A DNA stretch of 64,000 bases from Limnephilus marmoratus (taxonomy: Eukaryota; Arthropoda; Insecta; Trichoptera; Limnephilidae), in the NCBI GenBank assembly GCA_917880885.1, contig OU862919.1, forward strand, positions 16,944,001-17,008,000, written 5' to 3'. Both the position numbers and the translations under genes were made by a program. The notes beneath the pieces are model-generated. The model worked only from the letters and a program-made list of their open reading frames with translations, ran no database searches and was not told the DNA's origin. This document shows, piece after piece, positions 47,313 through 59,937 of the stretch (position 1 is the stretch's first letter; each line of letters starts with the position of its first letter).

Positions 47313-49439
47313 AATCTGCATCAACCTAATTTTTTTACTTACTATTTGTCCATATGGAAAAACCTTTAATTCGCTTTATGTTTTAGTGAAACAGCGTGTA
47401 TGTTCCACGTCTAATTGTTTTTTCTCATTTTTTAAAATAACCGTTTTGTTGACAATATGTTTATTATACCATATCAATATCGATCATCATCGATATCGAT
47501 TATAAAAAAACTAAAGCAAAAACAGAGTGTAAAGTATAAGTAAATAAGAAACTTTTGCAAGATGCGGAAATCTTTGATAAAAGCTTATTCCTCTGCATTA
47601 TCGCATAATCAAACTCGAATCCACACAATCGATAGGTTTGAAATTTTTATTTTATTTAAATGATTCGTCCTTTTTGGCATTGTAGGCGTAATCAATTCAA
47701 TTCAAACTGAGAATAATATTATTACTCATGCTGATCGATGGGTTTGAGGCGCAAATGTTACATTAAAATGAAGTTAATCGTAGAAGTGCACGAGCAACTC
47801 CCTAAAAACAGCGTAGCCCAAGCACGGAGCACGTGCCAAACCAAACTACTAGGAGAATTCGTCCGAACTTTGGCCTAACCTGTTTTCGATACGACTCGAT
47901 ATTTATAGACACTTATTGATATAACATCTGCATTTACCTGCGCATTCTTCAGCACCCCTCAATTCTTTGATTACAAGTACTTACTTGACTAGATACGAAA
48001 TTTTTTTAAAATGTTTATTTTTCAATTCTTGCTAGGTACATGGCAATTCCGAAGAGTTATAAAACTCATTCTGGGACGGAAATAATTTACAAAACTTAAG
48101 TGGCAGATAAAACAATATTACATATTTAAAAGGGAATTAAATAATAAGTTTTACATGCACTATTAACGTAAAGAAATATACAAACGTATAAGAAGAAAAC
48201 AGAACAATAAACAAAACATACAATAATATACAAACAAGCACAAACCAAAAGTAGAAATTACAGAGTGAAAATCAGCATGTACCCGAAATTTTTTTACCAG
48301 CGATTCCTGAGCATATTGGAGTACAAAATATAGAAGTAATTTTTCTGTCCGATGATACTGATGGTTACAATCCTTCTCTCACTTAAACATGCATATTACC
48401 AAAGAACAAAGTATATAACACTAGGAGTGCCTTTCATACAAAATTTTAATGGAAACAAATGTGCCATTGACTTAGTACCTTTTGTTGCTAAACCATTTAA
48501 CATCGTCTGTCTCTCTTATATTTGCCTGAAATTATATATCGCCAAACTACTTGTATTTCGTAATCATGGTGAAACACAGTTCTCTATGGAAATGTAGGCC
48601 GAAATTAGGCCTATAATTGGATCATGAAAAAAGGCACAAAGAATAACACAAGGTACTTCTTGTGTTATTCTTTGTTCTACGTCGAACTGTTGTCCCATAT
48701 CAGTATGCAGTCATTAATTTGCACATACTCGTATTCTCTTTGATTTTTCGAAAGAAAAGAAAAACAAAAAAAAAACGAGAATGATTCCGAAAACAGGGTC
48801 AACTTATATGTAAAAAAAACTCTCACTGTCAACAGAAAATTTTAAACTCCACGAAGTTTTCTTCACGGCGGCTATACAAATTTGAACACAGTCAAAAGAA
48901 AAAAGATTGTCACATTTTCACGTCTTTTAGGGGCTTACCTGACTAATTGATGTTCTATTCCAAACACAGTGTTCTCGTTAAAAAAAAAACTAGTGTTTCC
49001 ATCGCTAATGGTTTAAAACACTACAGCCTGCGGCTGATTCACCCTGTTCAGAATAGGACAGCTGGTGATGTTTACTCTGGATGATTGACACGGTCGACCT
49101 TGTGGTATTCTCGACCCAAACACTTCTGGTTCAGTCCGCCCAACAGATTTCCATTACAAACCAGATCTATTCTAGGCAGAAGGACCCTACTATAAAGCAG
49201 AACACTTCAGCAATCGCTAAAACCGATTTTTACATCTGGCTAAAGCGAGGATAAAAAATAATAAACAATGATCTAAAATACACAAAGGACGACCAGCGAG
49301 CTCAGGCGTATGACCTCCGAGTCTAAAAAAACATTTCAATTTTATGTTCTAGCAAAAGTGGTTACGCACTGCGTTGTCGTCATAAGGGGTAAGCAGTGAT
49401 GACAAAACTATTGTGTGGTATTCAGAACGTTTCAAAGGT
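47313..49439. other. No gene supported; subfamily-B fragment and hairpin
   Basis: Around 48275-48360 a fragment (ACCAGCGATTCCTGAGCATA, then CTGTCCGATGATAC) of the subfamily-B miniature element remains. A 17-bp perfect hairpin (ACAAAGAATAACACAAG, loop GTACTT) lies at 48636-48675. Nothing coding. Confidence 0.5.
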
Positions 49440-49640
49440 TGAAATTGTTGGAGAAAACCTCTGGAAGAAGGAGAAGATCCAGGAAGACAGCAAATAATAT
49501 GGATGCACGATACCAAGGATCGGGACAGTTCGCTAATTGAGAGTCTGAAACTAGCTGCAGAAGAATGAGAGGAATTCAGATTGCTGGTTGCCCACCTTCA
49601 GCGTGAAGATTGAAGATGGCATCTGACGATATTAAAATAC
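49440..49640 (+). pseudogene. Non-LTR retrotransposon RT C-terminal remnant
   Basis: One frame reads EEGEDPGRQQIIWMHDTKDR then DSSLIESLKLAAEE, stop, EEFRLLVAHLQRED, stop, which follows the usual 'GRxxxxWxDxIK ... LxxLxxxAxDRxxWRxLV' tail of insect non-LTR elements. In-frame stops show it is dead. Confidence 0.55.
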
Positions 49641-51044
49641 TAGAAATCATGTAAACTGTGGGTAAAAAAGGGCTCACATCTTGGTGATGGTAGAAAGTCA
49701 TAAGATAAATCATAAGTGAAATCTTCGTGTTTATTCGGTCTTTCGTATTCACATTTTTTCAATATTGAGCCTGAAAAAGAATTTTATCATTCAGATAATG
49801 AGGTTTCTTTAGACAAATTGTATATAACCTTATTTGAAGTTAAAAAAAAACACGTTTTGGTGTATAATAAGGAACTCCAGTGAAAAATATTATGGCTTTA
49901 AAAAAATATGTTCACATGGACTATGGACCAATAAACGCTGATTCTGAATATATAAGTTTTATTTAATAATATTAAACGCAGAGTTTTCAAAAAATTATTA
50001 AAAAGTCAATTTATAATCGGGTCGTAAAAATACGCCGTCAAGTTGGCATTATTGAAATTTTAGTGGTGAAGTCACTGTTCGACGTATCGTGATGTTGTCA
50101 CCGTAAAGTCATTGTATGGGAATGTGTGATATGACACAAGCCATCGTATTAATTTATTCGTTTATTTACATACTGTTTATAGAGATTTAGTTGTTGTGTT
50201 TAATGAAACATCATTTAGGCCTAAATATTAATGCTATTTCTAGGGAGAATACTTCGAACAACGGAATTAAAAATGGCGGCAGTTGATCAACTGATTTTCC
50301 GATCCTATAGAATTTTTCAGGAGTGATGACGTCACACAATTCACCATACATATGGTGGTTTTCGGGGGGTCTTGAAAAATTAAAACTTTGACAATTATTT
50401 TAACTATTAAAACTAACTCTAAAAACAAAAACAAGTATGCAGTTATTTAAGTTAGAAGGTCATTAATCTTAAAAAAATTTAAAAAAATTGGACTGGAGTT
50501 CTCTATTAAGTAAGTAGGTATTTAAGTACCTACTAACAAATCGAATGATTTTAGGTAATAATTTTGTTTTGAGAGATTTTGATAAGAGAAATATATTTTT
50601 CGAACGCTAGGTCTACTATTCACAGAACTATCTCTATGATAATCTGAATCTCTCATTGAATAATCTGAATCTACGGTTCAAGAATACGTAACAACGATCC
50701 CTATTAAAGCTAGCAGAGACTGTCACAAAGATAATGTACAAACGGGTCATCCCAAGATCAAACACTACCTGAGATAAAGCAAGCTAGCGGCCAAGAAACA
50801 GTAGACTTTCCCACTCATCTGCTGCGTATAAGTCAGTGAATCCATCGCTAGTGTCGCAAGACGGCAAGATCATTGCCAAACGCATGTTGAGGCGTGATAG
50901 AAAGATGCCCACGACCGACGACACCACTTACGTACGTTTACGTATTGGAAGTTGGAAGATGCGATATTTCAGGTTTTCAGCGCGTGGAAAATCGAGCTAA
51001 ATCGCCAGTTTCGTGAAATCGCTCGATAAATAAATTTGTTTACA
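49641..51044. other. No gene supported
   Basis: AT-rich, no repeat in the window matched, no exon recognised. A slightly GC-richer segment at 50690-50950 shows no open frame of interest. Confidence 0.4.
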
Positions 51045-51747
51045 TCTTATATAGGTATAAAAATCTCGTGTCAATTTTTATGAAATTTTTTATGTACGAG
51101 AATAGGTTTTATAGTATATTTCACACCGCTAGGTGAGTAGGGTGTCCCTACCTGGAAAAAAATCTATTTTTTAAAAAAAAATTTAATTATTTTTTTTTTA
51201 TTTGACATGAAAAAGTACCTATAACCCCAAATTTTAACCCTTCTACCCCCATCCTCCCATTTTTTAATTGCGATTTTAGTCTTTTTGTACGAACAAATTT
51301 AACCGTCTTTCGTATTTCAAACAGAACGAAATTATTTATGTTGTTGAATGACAGATGACGCTACGTCCGCCTCATCGAACTTTCATCCACACATGCGCAA
51401 TACATTCACGAGAAGCGTTGCGTCATTTTGATATTTCATTCGGCATTATGTTCTCGCATGGGTAAACCATCGAGCTTATTTGTGTTGGCTAAAGATGGAC
51501 TGACAAAAAATATCGTACACTCAATTGCTCTTCGAAATTCATATTGATTTTCTTTACTTAATTTTCCTACTTTAGTTGGTGTTTTTTTGCTTTTATCGGC
51601 GGTCATCGTCTACAGCGCTCCATTCCTCTTTCTGTCATAGATCCTATCCCCACACACTTACAATACATTCGTAATTTTTTATTTAACAACCAAAATATTT
51701 TCTATAAATAATTTATATGGCAGAACAACGTTTGTCGGGTCAGCTAG
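51045..51747 (+). mobile_element. Non-autonomous Helitron (H3)
   Basis: Begins TCTTATATAGGTATAAAAAT after A and ends GTCGGGTCAGCTAG before T. Early CTCGTGTCA matches the head of H4. No rolling-circle replication or helicase ORF in 703 bases. Confidence 0.7.
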
Positions 51748-52044
51748 TTATTTATATTTCTAAATCAGAGTTTTCAATTATTCGTTAGTCTCTTAATAGT
51801 ACATGTTTATGTCGGTTTTTCTTCTTCATAATATTTTTAAAATTTCGTGAAAACAAGTGATGAAAAAAATTTTTTTTTAGTCATTCTATTTTTACGTAAG
51901 AAGCAGTTTTTATATATAAAAATTTAAGAAAGGTTATTTGATATTTTATATCTCAATATCTTTGGTTATATCATTGACTAACGTTACTAATAAAATAACG
52001 TTATTTAAAGACTCTAATACCATCAGCATATGTGGAAAATGTTG

Positions 52045-52125
52045 CGTAATGTTGGGGGACTTAAGGAGCAGAGAATTAAACCCGCGACGTACGGGTGAAA
52101 ACAACGCACTGCTCCGCCAATGACC
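52045..52125 (-). repeat. Weak tRNA-like sequence
   Basis: The minus strand has TGGCGGAGCAGTGCG (box-A-like) and GCGGGTTTAATTC (box-B-like) about 35 bases apart. The cloverleaf does not close properly, so it may be a SINE head or chance. Confidence 0.25.
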
Positions 52126-52519
52126 AGTGTGTTCGTAAGCATTTCTTACGTCAAAACATGCACACGATTGAGGCCTCTCACTCGTTTACGTTTATATTCA
52201 GAAACTACGTTTACGTTTGGAAACTATGATATGAAACTATGATTTCCAGCGTGTGGTAATTTTAAAAAGGTAATTTTTGAAAATAAATAAATTTGAAAAT
52301 AGGGTAAAGTCGCCAGTTACTGCTACTATAAATAGAAATCGTTTTAACATTACTTTTCATGATGGGATAGCGTGTTACCATTACCCAAAAATAAAATACG
52401 TCGTGCAGCCAACGAATGGTCCTATTATAAAATACAAGGGGAGTTTTTTTATTAACTAAACATTTCTGAACTACATTACACATTCTGATACCTATATAAA
52501 AAATAATTTTATGTCCATT

Positions 52520-52960
52520 CTCACAGGATTCCCAATTTGGGAGGCGGTTACGGGTACCGCCGCCCAGGGAACCATTGACCTCTGCCACCCTGGTCACTGG
52601 TCACCCCGAGTGGTTTGCTACCTTTGGTGACTTAACACGGGTGCCCGGGTTCTTCGGGAGAGGTGTGTCTGTGTCTTGGCAATGGTTGCGCCTGCCCACC
52701 AGCTGCGTTGCGGACCGAATCGGGAGAGGCCGGTTTGGGGAGACGCTTTGACCTCTCCAACCGGTCTCTCTTCACCCATCGCCTTGCACCGTAGCGGGAG
52801 GGATGGATTCTTACGTTCATCTCTCTTGGACACATTGACACCTTGATTCCTACCTACCCCATGTATCTTTTCCTTTCCAGAACTTCCTCTAATTTTTTCA
52901 TTAAAAAGACCCTCCACACTCAGCATCTTCAAAGATGGCATAGGCCCTGCGGGAAAATAT
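52520..52960 (+). mobile_element. Repeat R-A copy 4, longest form
   Basis: The right third (CAGAACTTCCTCT, AAAAAGACCC, CATAGGCCCTG) is the R-A 3' region. The upstream part (GGGTGCCCGGGTTCTTCGGG, CATCGCCTTGCACC) extends the family by ~250 bases and is GC-rich relative to surroundings. Likely the 3' part of a longer retroposon; no RT motif is left. Confidence 0.6.
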
Positions 52961-53107
52961 TTCGATCATGTGGGGTAAGTGTAACAAAAATCCATACATA
53001 TTTAGAAATCATTATTTGTAAAAACAAAAAGATAAAAGCTTCCATAATAGAAAATCTGCGTGGAAATGAATTTCGCCGAGAATTTCATAAACGCCTACTG
53101 GCATAAT

Positions 53108-53512
53108 ATGTCATCATCATCATCTTCTTCCCGTTGTCCTATTCGGGTCGGGGACCCATTGCATCGACAAGGATCCTCCATACGTCCCTGTCTTGCGCTG
53201 TTTGTTCGGCCTCCGTCGATGGCAGTCCCATCCTCTACTCGCACAGTTTCTGGAGTTGCCTCACCCAACTGTGTCTGGGGCGACCCACTGGACGTCTACC
53301 ATCTGGATTCGCACTCAGTATCTTCCTCGGAATTCGGTCATCATACATTACGTACATGCCCAAGCCATCTCAATTGCGATTTTTCCATGAAGAGTAGCAG
53401 TGGTTCAATGTTTAGATCATCTCAGATCGTCGAGTTTCTTATATGATCCCATTTCGTAACCCCTGCCACACCTCTCAAGTACCTCATTTCGGCAGCTTGG
53501 ACTCTAGAGCGT
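53108..53512 (-). pseudogene. RTE-like retrotransposon RT C-terminal remnant
   Basis: The minus strand encodes, with frame breaks, RVQAAEMRYLRGVAGVTKWD, EKSQLRWLGHVRN, DDRIPRKIL, GRRPVGRPRHSWVRQLQ and AQDRDVWRILVDAMGPRPE, the standard C-terminal block of RT-endonuclease non-LTR elements. It ends in a (GAT)n run, a 3'-end feature of RTE-clade elements. The 5' part is absent. Confidence 0.75.
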
Positions 53513-55726
53513 GTTTGATATAATATGTATTAACTTATAATATAAATTTATAAACGCAAGAAAATAATTATGTAGGTATAAATACCATCCCGGAAGAAAA
53601 TCTACCTCAATATATCAAATAATAATATTTTATTAAGCGTCAAGGACATAGTCTGAAGTCGGGGAGACAGCATTATTATTTTTATCAACGCCAACCCATA
53701 CATTACAGGAACATGTCTTAGCGAAGCGAGTTGAATAATTTTATTGGAGTGTAACATTATTGAAAATTAATGATTCTTTTTTCTTCTCTTTATGTGTTGC
53801 AATAATAATTAAGAAATAGTGGTAGAATTGAACACGAACGTAAAATCCAATAAAATCCGCTTTTTTCGTTATTTGCACTGCAACGATGTCCGAAACGTTG
53901 GCTAAAGAAGGAGGTATCGCAACACGGCATAACACCCCAAAAACAAATAACGAAAATGCTTTTGGCCGTGAAAATCTTAAAACTTATCCAAAATCCGCTT
54001 TGATCATTATTATTTATGAAAATTCATTTTTATTGGATTTTATCGACAAACAAAATAATATACGTTCTGTTTCCTACTAACATAGAAATTTTTATTCGAT
54101 CAAGTATTGTTTTCTTTAAATTTAAATTATTTTTTTATTAACTATGACTTCTTCAGTTCTGGGTTCTATCTATTTATTTTGTTTTCGAGTGACAGTTTTT
54201 TTTCCCTTTTTATGATGTTTTATTTATTTATTAACGGATTTACGTCCAATTTACAAAATAATAACACGAACTTTAAAAAAAAGTGAATTATAAGAGAAAG
54301 GATGGTATATTTAAGGAAATACAAAAAGCAGAGATAAACGTAAGAAAATAGAAATGTCAAGTCAAGACTAGAAGATCTAGAAGTCAAAATAGTTATAATA
54401 TAAACTGTTTAGTGATCGACAAAAATCTTTTAGACTTACACAAAAAAATCAAGGTCTTGATTTGAGTTGACCAGTGTACACATTCTGGACAATGGATAAT
54501 ATCCATAATTAGTCGAGTGTTGATTGAGGTAGATCAGTTCATCATTTCTGAGTCTATGGGAAAATAACTTATACAATTTATCTTTATTTCTTTTAGTTAG
54601 GTTAGATTATTATGAAAAGTTCCTATAAAAATGTATAAAACATGACGGAAAACAACTGCTCTTGGTGTAGATTTTCGAATTAAAAAATTGATAGACGGAC
54701 GAAATGCCGAACCGTTAAGTAAAAACAGGACTTCGTTACGCTCAGTCATGTATACAAACAACATATTTAGTTTTTTTTCAGTTGATTTTCACATAAAAAT
54801 GGACAAAACATATTGGAAAACAATTGCTCTTGGTGTACCTATATTCCAAGATTTGCTGAACGACCAACCGTTGTTTACGTAGCTATCGCAAGTCATATAA
54901 TGGCGTAAACAAATACCTAAACAATTGATTGATAACGCGACACAGTAAAATAATTTATAAAAGTGAAGACCTATAAGTGCAACATTTCCAATTAATTAAT
55001 TGTCTCGCCAGGTATTTAAATAGTTCAACCTAATCTTGTCTGAGTTCAACGCTCGCTTCTCCGCGGTGGAATTCTAGGAAGTGACAGTTCGCCGGGAACT
55101 TGGCTCAAGGCTGTCGCAAAAAGGTCCCAAAAGAAAGGAGACAAGTGCAAAACTTCTGCAATTCCACAGTTCCATGAATGAGACATGTAGCTTCCGTTCA
55201 TCTCAGTACTCAGTGCGCGCCGCCCGCGCCGTCCCTTTTTACCATCGCGGCGTCGTTCTGAAGACTTTCAAACTTTGAAGGTGAAAAAGGACTTTTGTCG
55301 CGTGGAAGTCGCTGATCTCGATACATTCATGTTGAATATATGGGACGGAAGACAGAATAAATAAGAAAATAAGATTGTGGAAGAGTTCATGTTTATTTTT
55401 GAATGCAAAGAAGAAATAAACAAAATAAGAGATTTTCTTCAACCAACTTGGAGTACACTCAGAGGTTTTACAATTAAATAAATACATTGCTTTAATGGAT
55501 ATTAAGTAACTATGTTTAGATTGGTAGACACTTTACACTTTACACTTGACAACTTATCACTTTTCTTTCCTCTCTTCACTCTAGCCTCACGACATTTCCT
55601 GAAATGAAAACTGGAAATGGTGTAGTTTCACGTATACTGAGAAATATGGGACAGTTGCGCGGAATCATGTAAAATATATCAAATCGTGACTAACGGATTC
55701 TTACGAGACAATCTCGTTGTTTACAA
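53513..55726. other. No gene supported; GC-rich patch
   Basis: A GC-rich patch lies at 55030-55260 (GTGCGCGCCGCCCGCGCCG near 55213) with two TCAGT initiator-like strings on the plus strand but no TATA or DPE at proper spacing. The rest is AT-rich and unassigned. Confidence 0.35.
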
Positions 55727-56032
55727 CAAGGGCGGATTTAGGGGGGGGGGGGGCACGCGGGGCACGTGGGACACGGGACGCGGGACACGGGGCACGTACC
55801 CCCCCCCCCCCCCAGATGGTATTTTTGTGTACTGTGAAGATTCCATCACAGTACATACTAAGAAGCTAAAAATGTCTTTATTAAACATTTAATTTTTCCA
55901 TGATTTTTTTGCGCGTCCGCCCCTTGTGCCCACCCCCCACCCCCCCACAGAAAAATCCTAACAGTAATTGTTGATTTTTTGCCCGTCCGCCCCTTGTGCC
56001 CCCCCAGAAAAAAAATCCTGGATCCGCCCTTG
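55727..56032 (-). mobile_element. hAT-type G-tract element, copy 2
   Basis: Ends CAAGGGCGGATTT and GGATCCGCCCTTG, flanked by the exact 8-base duplication GTTTACAA (55719-55726 and 56033-56040). Compared with copy 1 it lies inverted, sharing AAAAATCAACAATTACTGTT, AATTAAATGTTTAAT and CACAGTAC in order. G/C runs are expanded at both ends. Confidence 0.85.
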
Positions 56033-56509
56033 GTTTACAATACAACCATAAAAGTTTTTTAAGTTTTATTACATCTCTGATTAAGGCGAAAGAAACTTAA
56101 AATTGCAAGAAGGAGCAAAGTACGAGATCCAGTAAAAGATTCTAACATAATGATCTATTTAGAAAAAAATCACGAGTAATTGTAAGTACAAGTAGACATA
56201 TAAATCCAACGAAATTGATTATAGAAAGAAAGTATAATGAATGGAGGTATTGATGGCATCATTTGCGAGTGAGATCTGGTACTGTACGTGTTTGGATAAA
56301 AAATAATCAATGAGAAATGATTGATATAAGAAAATTATTGCTAGCACGGTTCAGTGAACTCGGCAGTGCGTAAAATATTTTGTACCTATCTCATAAAGTT
56401 GTAAACACACATAATGTAATCTTTTGAACACTTATACGTATGTATATTTGGGTATATATGCGTTTCTAGCTTATTTCAAGAAGATGCTGTACGAGCTAAA
56501 GAACTTCTC

Positions 56510-56700
56510 GTGAGACAGCTCGGGAGCTGTGTGTAGAGGGGCAGGTGGGGTGGGGAGGTAGGAGGGAGGTGCGGGTGAGGGGGAGGGGACGTGCCCAGAA
56601 TAGCACGGCGCGCTCGGCGACCCACGCGCGCGCGCCCGGCACTACCATATTAGTACAATAGTGCTGCGGCCGCACGGGAGACTACAACGCATTTGAAGCT
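56510..56700. promoter_or_regulatory. CpG- and G-rich island
   Basis: A strongly G-rich plus strand (GGTGGGGTGGGGAGGTAGG near 56540) runs into CpG-rich sequence (CACGCGCGCGCGCCCGG near 56622). Such islands in AT-rich insect DNA are often promoters, and G runs could form quadruplexes. No initiator/TATA/DPE arrangement was found, and it is not part of any repeat in this window. Confidence 0.25.
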
Positions 56701-57415
56701 TATTTGGAGATAATGGCTGCTATCACATTGTTTTCCGCGCATAAATTTTCATGACTTGGTTTTTCTTTGTCGCGTTGGAGCGCTTCTTCAATACGCAGTA
56801 GGGGCACATTGATTTACGACTTTTTCAAAAATCGTTAAATTTAATAAACGAAGCATATTTTGAATTTATGAGACTTTTCAAAAGAAAAATTTCCTTTTAG
56901 AAATATATTTATCCAAACAAATAAACAGAATTTTGCCAATAATATATTTCGTAGAATTTATTACGAGCTTTTCTTTGTTAGTTAGAGTGCCTGTTGCTTG
57001 TCTTTTTCTACATTTTTTTTATTTTTTTTTTTATTAACCAATACATATAATATATAATTAACCAATGTATATAATATATAATATTAGTGGTAACAATACC
57101 TCCCTAATTGAGAAATTCTCGTGTTTAGAGAGGGAGCACTATCAGATTGACAGTACTATACATACTTAACAGTTGTTACAATTTGGATGTAGGTATGTAG
57201 AACTACATTTTTTTTATAACATATGAATAATAAGTTGACATTTTTTTTTGTAAATAATGGAAAATTTTTATACCTAATGAAAATATAAGTAGGCATTTTT
57301 TTTGTTCATAATAAAACATAATGTAAAATTTTCAAACATAGAGAAATATAAGTTGGCATTTTTTTGTTCATAGCGGAAATGTAATTGGCACATCGTAACA
57401 CATAGGTACCTAAAT

Positions 57416-57780
57416 CTAGTTAATAGTAAAATGTTTTTTAAGTTTTTGTTTAAAAATTTCATAATTCCTTTCAGATTGAATTTCTTTAGGAAGTTCGTTA
57501 AAGCATTTTATGGCTGAGTATGTGTAATGATGTTGGGCTGTTGTTGTATTAAGTTTAGGGATTATTATTTGTCCTAAGGTTCTCGGCCTGGTGCTAAATG
57601 ACTTTGTTGTTAGTTTATCTTTGTGGATTTGAAGTAATGCATTTTTTTGATAAATTTTATTTAGTGGTAATACTTTGAATTCATCGAATATTTTTCCGTG
57701 CCATATCGCCACTCGGTTAGTCTTGAAAAGGCCCGAATTTTTTTGTTATATTGTTGTATTCCTTGTTTAATTAGACATAT
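57416..57780 (-). pseudogene. Non-LTR retrotransposon C-terminal remnant
   Basis: The minus strand encodes KIFDEFKVLPLNKIY, RPRTLGQIIIPKLNTTTAQH and AIKCFNELPKEIQ followed by NYEIFKQKLKKHF and a stop. The 'xxYNxLPxEI ... FKxKLKxxL' ending is typical of jockey/CR1-group insect elements. A frameshift at about 57690 joins it to RAFSRLTEWRYG. Only the end is present. Confidence 0.65.
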
Positions 57781-57781
57781 A

Positions 57782-58556
57782 CAGGGTGTAACAGCACGTA
57801 CCCGAAGGATTTTAATTAATGATTCCTGGGCATTTTTAGAATACAAAAAGTAGATGTTATTTTGCTGTTTGCGATATTTTTTTCTATTAATGCTCCGCAA
57901 CCGGTCTCGAAAAGAAGAAGTTAGAGGAGAGCGCTAACATTTTCAGCGACAAAATCGATGCGAAAATTGCGAAAATGTTTAATAAAACACGACTCGTTTA
58001 AAATAGAGCAAAAATCTCGCGGGCATTGTCTTAAACAGCATTTAAAGAAATACTGTAATTTTTTTCATACATATAACTTGTAAAATAACTGAAACAAACT
58101 TGTTTATAATAATCTTTGGGGCGGGCAATGTCTAGATATTTTCTTCAAGAATAACATATATTTTTTTAAGAGCTTTAAAACTAAACGTGTTTAAGGGAGA
58201 AGTGTAAGAAATCGGTAGTAATTCGGGTAGTAGGCCCTTAAAAACGAAAAAAAAAATATTCTGCAATCACACGTCCGCGTCCGTCGCCACTAACCATACT
58301 CGCGACGGGTTTGCGCGATTCGCGCGCTCTTTCGTGTGTTACCGTGCTGTTGGAACGAGACAGAGCGCTTTTAAAGTGACTTGGATATACCCGATAAGTT
58401 AGTTGTGACTGTGAAGGAAAAATATTTTTGTTCTTAATTGAAAAAAAAAACATCACCGGACAGCAAAGTGACATCTACATTTTTTTATTCAAAATATGCT
58501 CAGGAATTGCCGGTCAAAATCCTTCGGATACGTGCTCTTACAACAGTTACAACCTG
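57782..58556. mobile_element. TA-flanked miniature element, subfamily B, copy 2, with captured insert
   Basis: Starts CAGGGTGTAACAGCACGTAC after TA; the right arm mirrors it (CCTTCGGATACGTGCTCTTA). Outer arms match 24890-25315. The middle holds a satellite-like monomer (57891-58240), which enlarges the element to 775 bases. Confidence 0.65.
57891..58240 (+). repeat. Satellite-like monomer S1
   Basis: About 75-80% similar by eye to the tandem units at 59938-60775, sharing ATGTTTAATAAAAC, GACTCGTTTAAAATAGAGCA, CATACATATAACTTGTAAAA and AAATCGGTAG in order. A shorter middle distinguishes it. Confidence 0.7.
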
Positions 58557-59399
58557 TCAATATAAAATAATAATAGAGTGAGATAAATCATTCGATATAA
58601 CAATCATTTTCCAACTTATTAACTTATATCGTCTTAACTTACTCCTGCGGATCCAATACATTATACTACGTACGTGCAGAGTTTAAATCAGACGGAGAAA
58701 TGAGTCAGTTAGAAAGAGACAAGTCGCAAGTAGGGGAAGGTCACCTGGGCGGTGGACACTGTGGACAGGCCTGACTGACACCGTCTGATAGACTTGTCAC
58801 CCGTCTAGGAGACCTCAAGCGACTAATTCGTAAATAAATATTTTTTTCTTTTCTCACGCGACCTAATTATGTCCGTTACTTTAATTGCCAGGGAGTTCGA
58901 GGAATGCAACAATGCAAAACGCAATATAATGACTAGTATTTCTGTGAATAGTAGACCTTGCGTCCAAAAAGCTAGTTTTTCTAATTTTTTGGTAGTTACG
59001 TACCTACCTACTTAATTATACACAAATTTTTACGGAAAATTTAAAAAATTAAAAAAAAAATTATACAATTTGTCTACATCTCAACGACAATTATTTTTTC
59101 AATCTTTCTTTGGGCCGGTAGGTACCATAAAATTATTGATGCCTCTGATATGGCAACAGGACTTTGCTATCCTCAGTCAATTACACAAGTCTACAAAAAA
59201 ATAAAAGTTGAGAGCTGTTTTGGTTTTTTTGTGTAATTCTTATGTTTTTGGGTGTGCTGAATCCGAAAATGACTTTCATTTTGTTACAGAATGTCACGTT
59301 TTCTGACAAAGTAGGTATCTATGTTAAATAAGTTATCACCTTAAAATAAAAGACAAAAGACTAAAAAAAAAATTTATTTATAATTGCTTAAAAAAAACT
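58557..59399. other. No gene supported
   Basis: AT-rich DNA; no exon or repeat recognised. Confidence 0.4.
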
Positions 59400-59760
59400 T
59401 TAAAAAAAAATCCAAAATACATTGATTAGTAAGCACTGAACACATTTCTTTTTCCCAGTGAGACTCCTTTTGGTACATTTTCGCTTGTAGGAAGCACCTG
59501 GAAGGCCTCTCTGAAACGTGCAACAGTAGTCTGCGATCATTGAGATGCTCCATCTTCCCTGGTATCTTTTTTCCATCTCCTCAATATCTTGGTGAAATCG
59601 TTCATTTTGCTCTTCACTCACATATCCTAAATTTTCTGGAAAGTAGTTGAGATGGGAATGAAGAAAATGTTCCTTTTAACTCATTAGGCAACCTAAAGTT
59701 TGAAATGCTTTTAACGATTTGTTTGTAGTTAGGGTCTGTGTTATTGCCTAAAAATTCAGG
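59400..59760 (-). pseudogene. Fragment of a multicopy arthropod gene family (SEEQxERFHQDI)
   Basis: One frame gives HFLHSHLNYFPENLG then YVSEEQNERFHQDIEEMEKR, YQGRW and MIADYC. Upstream, after a one-base frameshift near 59690, PEFLGNNTDPNYKQIVKSI continues the family. I recall this string from many uncharacterised, high-copy arthropod proteins, probably carried by a mobile element; function unknown. The left end of the gene is missing and the frame is broken, so it is a relic. Confidence 0.6.
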
Positions 59761-59937
59761 TTAAACCTCCCCGATCCCTAGTTCCCCATCATCAATAGTA
59801 ATAAATGTACAGTTACTAAATAAAAAAGTGTTAATAATTATTGAGTTTTCTTTCGTGGATAACCATGTTATCAACCTGTAAAATTTTCTAAATAAATTAC
59901 AAACGCTACCACCTAAATGTTGTCTCATAGTACGCCT

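Noticed and set aside
56480..56512. Plus-strand CDS end reading MLYELKNFS-stop after an AAG acceptor-like site
   Set aside because: Only nine codons, no upstream exons found; could be chance.
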